DNA from: Icerya purchasi
Taxonomy: Eukaryota > Arthropoda > Insecta > Hemiptera > Monophlebidae
Direction: 5' to 3'
Assembly: GCA_039619475.1 (NCBI GenBank)
Contig: CM077116.1
Span: 104,577,164-104,641,163 of the forward strand
DNA length: 64,000 bases
This document shows positions 35,609-45,719 of the stretch, one piece after another. Made by a program: the position numbers and the translations under genes. Position 1 is the first letter of the stretch. Each line of letters starts with the position of its first letter. The notes under the pieces were generated by a model. It ran no database searches, had not been told where the DNA came from, and worked only from the letters and a program-made list of their open reading frames with translations.

Positions 35609-35994
35609 CTCGTCAACCAAGCACCTTCACCAAGAAACGATAGGAAGAAGTTAATTAATTATAACTTAATTCGATCGGAAATAGCTAAAATAAAGGAACC
35701 AACCAATGCGAGGGACAATAAACTAAGAGGGAAAGAACTGGGAATTTCGAATCGTTTCAACGGGTACAAGTTAAGGGCGAACAAACATAAAAAAAAACAA
35801 ACAAAAAAACACGAAAATAAATCACTGCAAAATTAAAAAATTGTTTTCATTGGCAAAAATTATTCTCGCGCAATACTCAGTCTAGAAGCGTCAACGTGAA
35901 GTTTAATTTGTATTTTTATTCGAGCAACTAAATTCGCATGTGCGACAGAAAACAAAATTGTACGATAAATTATTATCCGATTTTCTTTTTTCAG

Positions 35995-36209
35995 AATTAT
36001 TTCGGAAGGCACTTCACACAGATGATTTTCAAGGATTAAACAAAAAGAAACTATTGCGTTTAGTAAATTTATTCTTGGCTGAATTTTTCGGAACTGCAAT
36101 TATAGTAACACTCGGCTGTGGCACAGTTGTTGGGAAAGCATTTGCACCAGAAATTGGTTATCTCGCAATCTGCTTGGCTTTCAGTTGTGGTGTGTCCACA
36201 TCAGTAATG
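35995..36209 (+). CDS. aquaporin, exon A (TM1-TM2)
   Basis: First visible exon of a MIP-family channel, which passes water or small solutes through the plasma membrane. The acceptor is a strong TTTTCTTTTTTCAG; the exon enters at codon position 2, so an upstream coding exon exists but I did not find it. The peptide runs LFRKALHTDDFQGLNKKK, then TM1 with the family motif LFLAEFFGTAIIV, GCGTVVG, and TM2 (GYLAICLAFSCGVSTSVM). The donor GTATGA follows a complete codon (phase 0). The four exons together give about 224 residues; family members have about 250-290, so the N-terminus and the last half-helix are missing. The ATG at 35,940 upstream lies in the intron and is not a start. Confidence 0.9.
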
Positions 36210-36549
36210 GTATGAACTGAAAAACTTTTTATTACTATCGTTATAAGTTTTGTAGAATTCTTGTAAAATGTAAATTGAATGAGATAGAAGTAATTTCTAT
36301 CCTTTTTACAAACGTTAATTTAAAGCTATCTAAAAACGTACACATAATGGAGACACGTATCAATCTGGAGGGGAACGTTACATTTCGAAAATATTGTTAA
36401 AAAGAATATTCTCGAAATGGTATAAATTCTGTTTAAGGCAGAAAATATAAATACCGCTATATGTTTAATCGTTCGCAAATTTGGAAAAAAAAAAGAGAAA
36501 CGTGTCGTAAATGGGCAGGGTTGTTTTGTATCAAATAGTATAATATTTA

Positions 36550-36830
36550 GGTGGAGTACCTAAAAGCTCCGATGCGGATAAAAAAAATGATTTTACGTAA
36601 GATTTTTATTTTTATTCTGAACCAATGAGCACTGGAAACATTTTAAAGATAAACATTTAAAAATAGGTCCTATCGAAATTTCTCTACTTTATCCGTTCTT
36701 ACTTTTTTTCTCGATACTTTCAAAGAAAAATGTTAAATATTAAGACCTAAAAGTATCTATGTAAAATAGACAGAATGTAAATAAAAGTAGTATTTTTATT
36801 CGTACCTGTTTGTTGGAAATAATCACAATA
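36550..36830 (+). repeat. left arm of a 2.2-kb foldback structure in intron A
   Basis: This segment and 38,500-38,770 are inverted copies at roughly 80-90% identity. For example ATGAGCACTGGAAA here pairs with TTTCCAGTGCTCAT near 38,680, and TTTTACGTAAGATTTTTATT pairs near 38,710. Outer ends GGAGTACCTAAAAG and CAGTGTATCTAAAA (complement) look like related terminal repeats of a DNA transposon. Confidence 0.7.
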
Positions 36831-37559
36831 TATTTACCACATAACAAACAAACGAAGGCGATAAATAGAAATATATATATATATATATATGCTCAGAAAC
36901 GTTTTCGGGCCAAGCCTATCTTCACTTGAAAAAGTTGAAAAAAGCGGATACACAGAACTGAAGACATGTCACGAACAAATTATAAAAATTTAAAACACAA
37001 ACACTTTTTTATTCTTATTTATAGTGTGGCCATCTGGGCTATTATTTAGCAATATATTTAAAGGAGTCAGTATTGAGCATGAAGGGAGAAATAGCCGGTG
37101 GTACGATAGTTTTTATTTTAGACAAGGTCATGAGGTTTCTTACGCTTCAACTGTCTCGCATAACTAACAGTATCGATCAGTCCAGCAGCAAGTTTCGGTT
37201 CGGATGGTTTTCCAGTTTTCCTGCGTATCTTCGGGCATGAGCTTTAATAACATCCGTCACATACTCTATAATCCTGATGCAAGGTTAGGTTTGTCGCATA
37301 CCATGGCGCGCCTTGGTCACGATCCTAATGATTTTATTCTGCGCAGTCTTTACTATCCTCAAATTTGTAGGTTTAGCATAACCTCCGGAAGCTGAACTCC
37401 GTAGGTTCAAATAAGTTTTCAGATACTTGCTTATATTAAACGTTTGTTATCTACATTTAGCACACTATTTCTTCCTATGAGCTATTACATTTTTTTTTGA
37501 TACACGAATATCTAACTCTCTTTTCTTTGCCTGCATGTGCTGCTTCTATATTAAGCGAC

Positions 37560-38240
37560 TATCATCTAGGCGTAATCCTGAGAGTAGTTGATCGTTGTCC
37601 TTACTGGCAATTCCGGGTTATTTATCCTGATAGCTGGGGTTATGGCTTTTCTATTTGTAAATTGAACATTTACTGAGTTACTTTCGTTGATTTGAATTTT
37701 CCACTTTTTAAACCGGCTTTCTGCCTCGTTAAGAGCTTTCTGTAGATTGTCGCTTGCTATCTTCGGATCTATATATGACGTAAGTAATGCCGTGTCGTCA
37801 GCTAACGTAGATTGTGCATTTTCCGTTATAGGATAGTACGTCGTATATATCAAATACAGCGTGGGTTCTAGAACTAGTTTCTGTGGTATTCCTGCTAAAA
37901 CTGGAAGTAGTTTTGAATACGTGTGCGCTCATAACGCACCTGGAAATGTCGGTTACAAAGATATAAACTCAACAAAAGATATTAACTAGTTGGTAACGAA
38001 TCTTTTAATTAATATAATAAATCGTTATGCCAAACTTTATCAAAAGCCTGTTGGACATCGAGAAATTCTATTTTACATACATTTTGCTCCCTAAACTTTC
38101 TTTTTTCGATGACACTTATCACTCCGTGCAGCTGGTCCGCCGTGGAATGCTGTTTCAAGAATCTGAACTGATGTTCTGGAATTATATTATACATGTATGG
38201 CTGCAATCTATTTAATATTAATTTCTCCATTACCGCTTCG
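37560..38240 (-). mobile_element. Jockey-like reverse transcriptase relic inside the foldback
   Basis: Minus strand: MEKLILNRLQPYM, then HSTADQLHGVI and FLDVQQAFDKVWHNDLLY (38,230-38,009) form the palm start. After a gap with a frameshift comes the degenerate box LADDTALL and a KWKIQINE connection (37,853-37,566). Endonuclease and C-terminus are missing. Antisense to the aquaporin gene. Confidence 0.7.
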
Positions 38241-38499
38241 ATATATCAGGCATAACAAGCAAATAGAACGATAAAACAGGAACATAAAATCGAAATATGT
38301 CTTGTGAACGAGAAAGCGAAAGCGTAAAATTTTTAAACGGACTATACTATATTTATGAAGGAAAAATTCAGAGCAAAAGGGTTCTGATACGTCATACTAA
38401 TTTTAAAGAGAAAAAAAAGCAATAAAATCGAAGTAAACGGGCGAAGCGCATAAACAGCACTATAAAAACACCAGTAGTACATTATTTCGAATAATTATT

Positions 38500-38770
38500 T
38501 CTAGCAAATGGGTATGAATAAAAATACTACTTTCATTTTTACTCTGCCTGTTCTACATGGCAGTATGCTACTTGTAATCTTAATGTTTAATATTTATTTT
38601 TTAAAAGTATCGAGAAAAAAATAAGAACCGATAACGTAGAGAAATTTCGATACAACTTGTTTAAATCTTTAAAACTTTTCCAGTGCTCATTAGTTTAAAA
38701 TAAAAATAAAAATCTTACGTAAAATAATTTTTTTAATTCAATTAAGGATTTTAGATACACTGCATCTACA
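38500..38770 (-). repeat. right arm of the foldback structure in intron A
   Basis: Inverted partner of 36,550-36,830. The 1.7 kb between the arms contains a reverse transcriptase relic and an AT run, so the original element has been invaded or captured other DNA. Confidence 0.7.
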
Positions 38771-39518
38771 GACTATCTGGCGACACAAAACACACCTTTT
38801 CCTTTTTTTTGACACTTTTTTTTTTTTTTTCAAATTTGTCAACAATTAAATGTACGTATTGATTTCCAATTGAACTCTGTTCGAAAACGTTTCTGAGGAT
38901 AAATATACTATCACTTTTGTTTCTTCGCTATTCGGTAAATATATTATTTCAAAGAAGGTGAAAAATATTTCGCGCGGTGTATCCAGTAAGTGCATCGCTA
39001 ACCCCTGTCAACGGAGGTAGCGTAACAAGAAAGTACATTACCCAAAAATAAGCGACAATGTAAAATAAGGGACGAAAATCTTTTTTTATTTAAAAAAAAA
39101 AAATACATTTGTAAGATCAACTAGTTCATAAAAATAAGGAAAATGTGAATTCTTTAAAGGGAAAATAGAAGAAAAGTATTTTTATAAATTTTAATCGAAC
39201 ATCAATTAAGTATCGGTATTTTGTTAAAATATTCGCGTTGCGTTTCTTATTTTATTTTTAATTACGTTTTTCTGATAACGTTAGCAAATAGAAAAGTACA
39301 CGTAAAATTCCTATTTCGACTTTCTATTTTTGATAATCGTATTTATTTTACGCGTGTGACATCTTACGTGGGGAAATCTTTCGCTAATTCGTTGTATAAA
39401 ATTTAATTCAGGTTTTGTTATTTTAAAAGTTAACATTAAACACGTATCACATGCTTCGAACTTAATTAAGAAAAACAAAAAAAAACGGAAATTAACTCGC
39501 GCTTTTATGTTGTTTCAG

Positions 39519-39662
39519 CTCTTTTCGCACATAAGTGGTTCACACGTGAATCCAGCGGTATCGGTGGCAGCAGTAATTTGCGGAGAAATATCCATAGCCA
39601 TGAGTATACTTTATATAATAGCGCAATGCTTAGGAGGTACTTTTGGCTATTTCTTAGTGATG
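39519..39662 (+). CDS. aquaporin, exon B (first NPA box, TM3)
   Basis: Forty-eight codons between acceptor TGTTGTTTCAG and donor GTAAGATG, phase 0 at both ends. It begins LFSHISGSHVNPAVS, the canonical first NPA half-helix (loop B), then AAVICGEISIAMSILYIIAQ and GGTFGYFLVM (TM3). Joining to exon A gives an ungapped family match across the junction. The intron before it is 3.3 kb. Confidence 0.93.
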
Positions 39663-40105
39663 GTAAGATGTTATTTTTCGTTTTCCTTAACGGCCGTCTT
39701 GGTTTTACCGAACATATCAGTTACCCTTCACACAAAATCAACTTACTTCACGCTCTCTCTTCGTCTTACTCAACAGATCACGCCGATATTCTCACCTCGT
39801 CATACAAATCCGCAATTCGTTTCAAATTCGATTCAACATCATGGTGATACTGTGTTATTTTGGCTTAGATCTCCCGGTCCCCATTGACGTATGTTTCTCG
39901 TTCATGATGTTTTTTTTCTTCCTTTTCCTATTTTTCCATCAATTCTCCCTTGAATAATTGCTCTCCGGTTCATACTTCCTCTAATAATATGTGCGAAATA
40001 GTTTGATTTCCTTTTTTTGATATATGTCTAAAATTTCCCTTTCTGTATTGGCTTTCTTCAGCACCGTCTCGTTTTTATTCTTCGTGTTTTTTCTATGCAG
40101 GCGCA

Positions 40106-42510
40106 TTAAGATGGATGTTTGAAGAAAGTAGAAGAACGATCGTTGTGGAGAAAAAGATTACGGTTTAAGATTAGATTTTCCAGAGTCGCACCATTAGGAT
40201 TGCGCCCTGAGCAGCCCCACATAGGGGGGTGCGCATTCCAGTCTCCACCAATAATAAATGGATCAGATAGGGATAAAAGGAATGAAGGCAAAGGAAGACT
40301 AGAGAGGCTGGAGTTAGGAGGGATATATACGCAAGCAATATGTATAGGATTCGGGATCAGATTTTCAAGTGAAATATGAATCGTGTTAGCGAGGTTAGGA
40401 AGGGGCGGAGGAAGAAATGGGATGCTGTGAGTGAGATAGGATTCTAATTAAAGTCGCAACACTGCCGTAGCCATCCATACGATCAGATCGAACTAGAGAA
40501 TAACCTTTGAAATCAAGAGACGAGGAAGATTTAAGCTAAGTTTCAGATAACAGCGCTACATGGATATTGTAGAAGTCTAATAGGCACTCTACACTTAGTT
40601 TATTAGCTCGTGAGCTGCGGTAATTCCATTGAAGGATGTTCAAGACGCAAGACCGCGACATTCTAGTTAGAGGGAGAAGAAAAGGAACTAAAAGGATGAG
40701 AAAAAAAAGTGTGAGAGGGCAGAGCTGGAATTGAAGTAAAAGAAAAGAAGGCAAGGGTAATAGGAAGGGTATAATAAATAAGAGGAGATCACTTGTAGAC
40801 GATCTTCCAACTTAAAGGAGAAGTTGATAAAGGATAAATGAGTAGAGGAGAGAAGACCTTTCCGAAGTTGGATACAGGCAAAATTGAAGGTACCTCGCCA
40901 TTATAGGGGTACCGTCAGTGATGAAAAAGAAACGAGAGAAATACCTGCACGAACTGGGATGATGCCCAGTTTATAGGCTTCCTTCCGACATATGGTTAAA
41001 AAAGAGACGGGAGAAATACATGCACGAACTGGGTTGACGACCAGTTTGCAGGATTCCTTCCGTAATGAAATAACTATGTAACACATAAAGGAAAAATTAA
41101 TTAAAATTCGAACTGAGGAAAGTTTTAAGTTAATGATTCCTGAGTTATCCTTGGCAAAACGGAGGCAAGAGAAAAATAGAGAAATAAGGACAACAAATAA
41201 AGAATGGAATGTAACATGAGGTAGATGGTCAAAAGAAAGAAAAAGGATGAAAGAGTAGTCTAGTTGAAATGAACGCGATTGGATAGGAAAACTGAAAGAT
41301 TATCGAGGAACGTGGGGGAAGAGGATATATTAAAAGAGGCAAGGAGTTCCATGATAGCTGCGGAGAGATTGGAGGCGACAAAAGAAGAACCGTTAAGAGA
41401 GGAATTAGGAGAAGGACTAAGAGGAACTGGTGAGGGACTGGAAGATATGAAGAGATTAGATTGGGGGGAATCGCCTTGATTCAGAGCGCAACCATTTGAT
41501 GATAAACGAGAGTAAAGGGATGGAACGAAGGGAAATTGAGGAGAAGGCTTTGAGTAGGATTTAGGTTTGGAAGTTTTGTGGAAAGTGGAGGATTTAGAAC
41601 ATGGAAAAGAGGTGAATTTAGAACTTTCAGGGGAGGCGTTTGAAGAGGAAGTAGGGGCTGCGGCGCGAAGAGCATAAGAGAAGGCTGGAGAGGCAGAACT
41701 GGAGGATTTAACTTTAACGGTTTCGTGAAAAGAGATGTTCTCGAAAGCCATGATTCTTTCGATGTCCTTCTGCCGCTGTCATTCGGGACAGGCTTCATCG
41801 GAAGAGCTGTGACTCTGCCTTTGCAGTTGCGACAAAAGGGAGACTTCTGGAGATTCGTATAATCGGAGAAAGAATGTTTGGAGGAACAATGGGAACATGA
41901 AGGAAGAGAGCTGCTACAATGCAAGATGCCCGGAAAGGAAACATTTGAAACACCGAGTGGGAGAACGGATACTTGGGGACACTGTCGTTAGCGGCGGAAA
42001 TGGAGGGGAAGACAACAGAGATGCGCCCTCTACCCTGAGGGATAATGTCGGAGAAGGAGGTGGAAATTTTGCTGATGAGCCTGGCCAGAGCAAGCGGGTG
42101 GAAATTTCCAATGTTTTTATCTTCAGAACAGTTCTCAAGGAAAACTTTGAAAGGTCCTGGGTAATCGGACGGATAAATGTTTCCAAAAGTATCGTGAATA
42201 TGATCGGAGCAGTTAACATTGATCGGCGATTTATTAGTGTTGGTAAAATTATTATTATTGTTGTTACTACAGTTATCATTCTTATTACCCTGAGGACTTT
42301 TGATATTGAAATTTTTGATGGCATTAGTGACATTGTTGTTACTACTACCACTATTATTATTATTTTTAGAGTTGGTGACTTTTTTGTTATTACTATTATT
42401 ATTAAGATTAAGATTACTGTTATTATTATTATTAATATTAGTACTACCACTATTAGCATCATTAGGGAGGTTAGCTAGATCGTTTAGTGAAAGCCGCAGA
42501 TCTTACTAGG
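40106..42510 (-). mobile_element. non-LTR retrotransposon 5' half: ORF1 and endonuclease start
   Basis: On the minus strand from 42,510: an Asn-rich ORF1 N-terminus encoded by a (TTA)n-type tract, a conserved ORF1 segment YPGPFKVFLENCSEDKNIG, then CCHC zinc knuckles (RCFKCFLSGHLAL; CSHCSSKHSFSDY; FCRNCKG) near 41,830-41,950, then a Ser/Pro-rich C-terminus (to 41,260). ORF2 begins near 40,660 with the APE-type endonuclease start (VLNILQWNYRSSRANK, VALLSET), and the catalytic motif GGDWNAHPPMWG lies near 40,230. Frameshifts break both ORFs, and the element stops abruptly near 40,100: the reverse transcriptase is gone, the opposite of the usual 5' truncation. R1/Jockey-like. It sits antisense in aquaporin intron B. 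Confidence 0.75.
40930..41075 (-). repeat. two 75-bp tandem units with a stem-loop, between ORF1 and ORF2
   Basis: GAGAAATAC recurs at 40,936 and 41,011 with about 80% of the intervening bases shared. Each unit contains a short hairpin, AACTGGG/CCCAGTT in one and AACTGG/CCAGTT in the other, so pairing is kept although the sequence changed. Confidence 0.7.
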
Positions 42511-42618
42511 CAATGACGTGACCGGCGAAAGGGGACCGGACAATTTACGTTTGGCGGAAACGTCAACCTCCATGCAGCTTAAGTATAAATTTACTTTGGG
42601 GGGTTTGACATCACTTGC

Positions 42619-42639
42619 GGAGGCCGCTCAGCGGCCTCC
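42619..42639. other. GC-rich perfect hairpin at the 5' end of the non-LTR relic
   Basis: GGAGGCCGCT-C-AGCGGCCTCC: ten paired bases and a one-base turn, just beyond the ORF1 start on the minus strand. It may belong to the element's 5' untranslated region. Confidence 0.6.
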
Positions 42640-43062
42640 CTTAGACGAGCTCATGAAACTTATAAAAATAAATTAAATTAAAAAGAAAAAAAAAGAAGAA
42701 AAAAAAGATCGATTTGATTTTGAAGAACCGAAATGCAGAAAACAAAAATTATTAGAAGGCTGAAATAACAAAATGCAATACCGTTGAACGAAAAATCAGC
42801 GGTGTTCGAAATAACAATATAGGTAAATTAAATAAAGGTTATATAAATAACGGAAAGTATACGCTAGATAAATAAAAGGAACGAAATTGCCGAATATTTC
42901 TTATCAATTGTTGCACGCGGAAAGCGATAAAATTGAACGGACAAACAAAAGACTGATCTGAACAAATAGCAACCCAAGATGTTTATCGCATTACATTTTT
43001 TGTGTAACTTGTCTAATATGTATTTTTATTTTGAATGTTTTCCGTTTTTCTCTTTTTTCTAG

Positions 43063-43296
43063 TTGATAAGTAAACAAGATATATTTTCGCCACAAGATAT
43101 TTCAGGGGCTGGCAAAGCATGCCTTAATGTTGTTTCGGATAAGTACGATATTCAGCGTACCTTACTGACTGAAGCAATTGCCGCTGCTATCTTAGTTTGG
43201 AGTGTATGCAGTGTTTGGGATAAACGAAATCAGGATAAACACGATTCTGCTTCTATCAAATTTGCTGTCGTACTTTTAGCACTCGCCATACCAGCA
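43063..43296 (+). CDS. aquaporin, exon C (loop C, TM4, TM5)
   Basis: Seventy-eight codons between acceptor CTTTTTTCTAG and donor GTAAGTAAC, phase 0 at both ends. It contains an extracellular loop (ISKQDIFSPQDISGAGKACL), TM4 (LLTEAIAAAILVWSVCSVWD), a charged cytoplasmic loop (KRNQDKHDS) and TM5 (IKFAVVLLALAIPA). The TM5 position that is His in water-selective aquaporins is not His here; a Leu or Ala occupies it depending on alignment. This is known for insect entomoglyceroporins, so that subtype is my best guess. Confidence 0.92.
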
Positions 43297-43299
43297 GTA

Positions 43300-44054
43300 A
43301 GTAACTTCAAATCAAATACCAGATTAAACTGAGCATGTGTTTAATATATTTTTCAGCGCGCGTTATAACAAGTTGACCGACTTCAGCTGAGTTACTGCAG
43401 ATTCTTTTCGCTGTAATTTAAATCGTAGAAAATGTCGCAGATTTTTGTGCACCGACCATCAACGGCGATTATTTCAATAAAACAAAAAAATATTAGATGT
43501 ACTAAAAGGACGTTTACGAATAAGGTTTTGTACATAGTTATTAGGATTTTTAATTAACTTAATTCTCAGTTGCTTTCACCCGCGAAACTTCTTCAATGCC
43601 GTGCGATGTCCTGCTCGTAGGATCTTCTCTTCACTGAAATATGAAAAACTGATGAATTCTGTCTTTTTTGCAGCGAGCAAACTTAATTATGGCCTTGGTG
43701 CCTCTCGTCCGTCGGGAAAGAAAAGCATTTTTTCCTTTAATAGATTGCGATTGGAACGTACGTCTGTGTCGCATAGTTGTATCTTTGAAGGAGCCTCTTC
43801 TTCCACTACATGTACATTTTTTAATAAATCAGTGTTACCCTTATTTTGTGGAACACATTCTGAAACACTCTAGTCCATTTTCTAGAACCAACAATAAATC
43901 TTTGCACTTAGCCTTGCCCAATCACTGATAATTCTCAATTCCGTTGATACTAACGATCTAATAAACATTTTGTAATATTTTATTTATTCAGTACATCGCG
44001 ACATGCGGCTATATACGACACAAAAGCATATAGATTACTAAATAAAAAATACAT

Positions 44055-44106
<52 letters not shown>

Positions 44107-44140
44107 TATTGATACGGATTTGGTATATGTACCGCTATTT
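43300..44140. other. intron C start; AT microsatellite
   Basis: No coding exon supported. The 86-90-codon frames at 43,601-43,928 show no family features. An (AT)n run lies at about 44,061-44,102. Confidence 0.5.
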
Positions 44141-44146
44141 TCAATG

Positions 44147-44675
44147 ATGTTGTAAAAATTAATTATTTGATTATATTCATTTAACTTTCGGGTTTCTCGA
44201 ATATCGTTGAAGGGAATTTTGTCGGCCGGAATATCGATCGAAGATACTGCACGATCGAAGATTGTATTTTCCCGATTGTTCGGATGAATTTCGTCTGGTT
44301 GTGTATCTGGCCGTGTGAGTATCTTTGTGTATAAAAGGCTGATGAGTATCGTACGACACGGACCGAGTAGTAACAGAGTGTCGAGAGACGGCTGTAAGAA
44401 TCCCGTATACCGGGGTAGTTTCAAGTAAATCGATGTAATTAGAGCGATAGTATTCGGTTTCGCCTAGTTGTGCGGCTAGTCATTCGAAAACTTTCGTCGT
44501 ATAAATACACGTATATATATCTAGTCGTAGCTATTTTCCGTAGTTGATCTCTAGCCATTTGTGTCGTGTTTTTTTCGCCTTACGGAAATATATTTGTGTG
44601 AATTTTTTTAGAATTTCACTATCACGGTTTTTCTGCTAGCAGCTAAACACTCAGGTTATTACCGTAGTAACATTT
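44147..44675 (+). mobile_element. candidate solo LTR
   Basis: A 0.5-kb block of distinct composition (CG-rich words, GATCGAAGAT repeats) contains a good promoter-like TATAAAAGG (44,330-44,338). It begins TGTTGTAA and ends GTAGTAACA. Retroviral-type LTRs have such TG...CA ends and an internal TATA box. I see no target duplication and no second copy, so this is tentative. Confidence 0.35.
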
Positions 44676-44814
44676 GTTGGGAGGGGGGGGGGTATTCCGA
44701 AACTCGCGAAAGAAAAGAAAAATTTGTAGATTTTCTTTTTTTTTAATATCTAGTCAAATTTAATATAAAAGCCTAATGCTTATTCGACGAATTATGTAAC
44801 CGGTTCGGAAAGCC

Positions 44815-45415
44815 ATAACTACAGTGCACTGACTATCTTACGCAGCATCTTAGACTCAACTGATTGAAGACGACGTATATGTGATTTTTTAGCAGTCCCC
44901 CAAAGTTCGACACCATATGTCCAGATCGGCTTAATTAAGCTATTGTATATTGTTATCTAATGATAATCTGAATCGAGTATCCAACAACCGCTAGAACAGT
45001 CCATATCGCTTTCTTATTTTGCCAATTTTGACGGTAATACGTCGACCAGACGTAAGGCGTTTATCTAGAGGTAGAAGCTTAAGAACCTTACATTACTTAC
45101 CTGCGGGATAACATTCCCATTTGGATAAACTGGAGGTGCAATGCCTCTCCGTAATGTAAAGATGATATGTTTGTTTTTTCCTTCGTTGACCCTTATTCTC
45201 CAGTCTCTGTCAACCATAATTCTAAACGGTTAAGTTGTTGCTGCAAGTAATTTGTTGCTTTAGTCACATCGGAATCAGAAGCAATTATGCATGTATCATC
45301 AGCAAAAGTGCACAGCGTTATGTTAGGGGTACTGGGCATATCAGATATGAATGATGTAAACAACACCGGTCCAAGGATATTTCCCTGGGGAACCGCGGAC
45401 AAGAATTGAAATTTA
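44815..45415 (-). mobile_element. Jockey-like reverse transcriptase relic in intron C
   Basis: Minus strand: AVPQGNILGPVLFTSFISDM, TFADDTCIIASDSDVTKA and LELWLTETGE (45,410-45,193), then, across frameshifts, PPVYPNGNVIPQ and NSLIKPIWTYGVELWGTAKK near 44,900. The FADD catalytic pair is intact. 5' truncation falls just before AVPQG, where the frame turns into low-complexity Phe/Leu. Confidence 0.75.
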
Positions 45416-45649
45416 AAGAAAGACAAAATTAGCTGGTATAAATTAACGAAGTACAAAAAAGAATGTTTTTCTTTTTTCATTTTTTCTTTTTATTTCTTTT
45501 TTGTTTCTACATTTTTTGAGTTTTCACGACACTTATTATATATTTGTAGTTTGGGATATTGTCGGTGAGCGGTTTTCTTATTACGTTAAGGAAAACATAA
45601 ATTAATGTAGGTCATGTTATATGTTTCAGTTTAGAGTAAAGAAATGATA

Positions 45650-45711
45650 TCATATGTCTATTCTCGGAAAAACTGTAAAGTGGGTTTTCTTCGAAAACCA
45701 TAGACATATGA
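45650..45711. other. nested stem-loop
   Basis: TCATATGTCTAT (45,650-45,661) pairs with ATAGACATATGA (45,700-45,711), and inside, GGTTTTC-TTC-GAAAACC (45,683-45,699) forms a second hairpin. No further evidence of function. Confidence 0.5.
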
Positions 45712-45719
45712 TGAGTCAA

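Noticed and set aside
35940..35994. ATG upstream of aquaporin exon A as the start codon
   Set aside because: It lies before a strong polypyrimidine-AG acceptor, and the peptide it would add (with a Phe-rich run from the pyrimidine tract) is unlike any aquaporin N-terminus.
39663..39887. Extension of the exon B frame past its donor
   Set aside because: GTAAGATG is a good donor and the following residues lose all family similarity; exon C resumes the match in phase.
43601..43928. 90- and 86-codon plus frames as an extra aquaporin exon
   Set aside because: Exons C and D join in phase without it, and neither frame has membrane-helix character.
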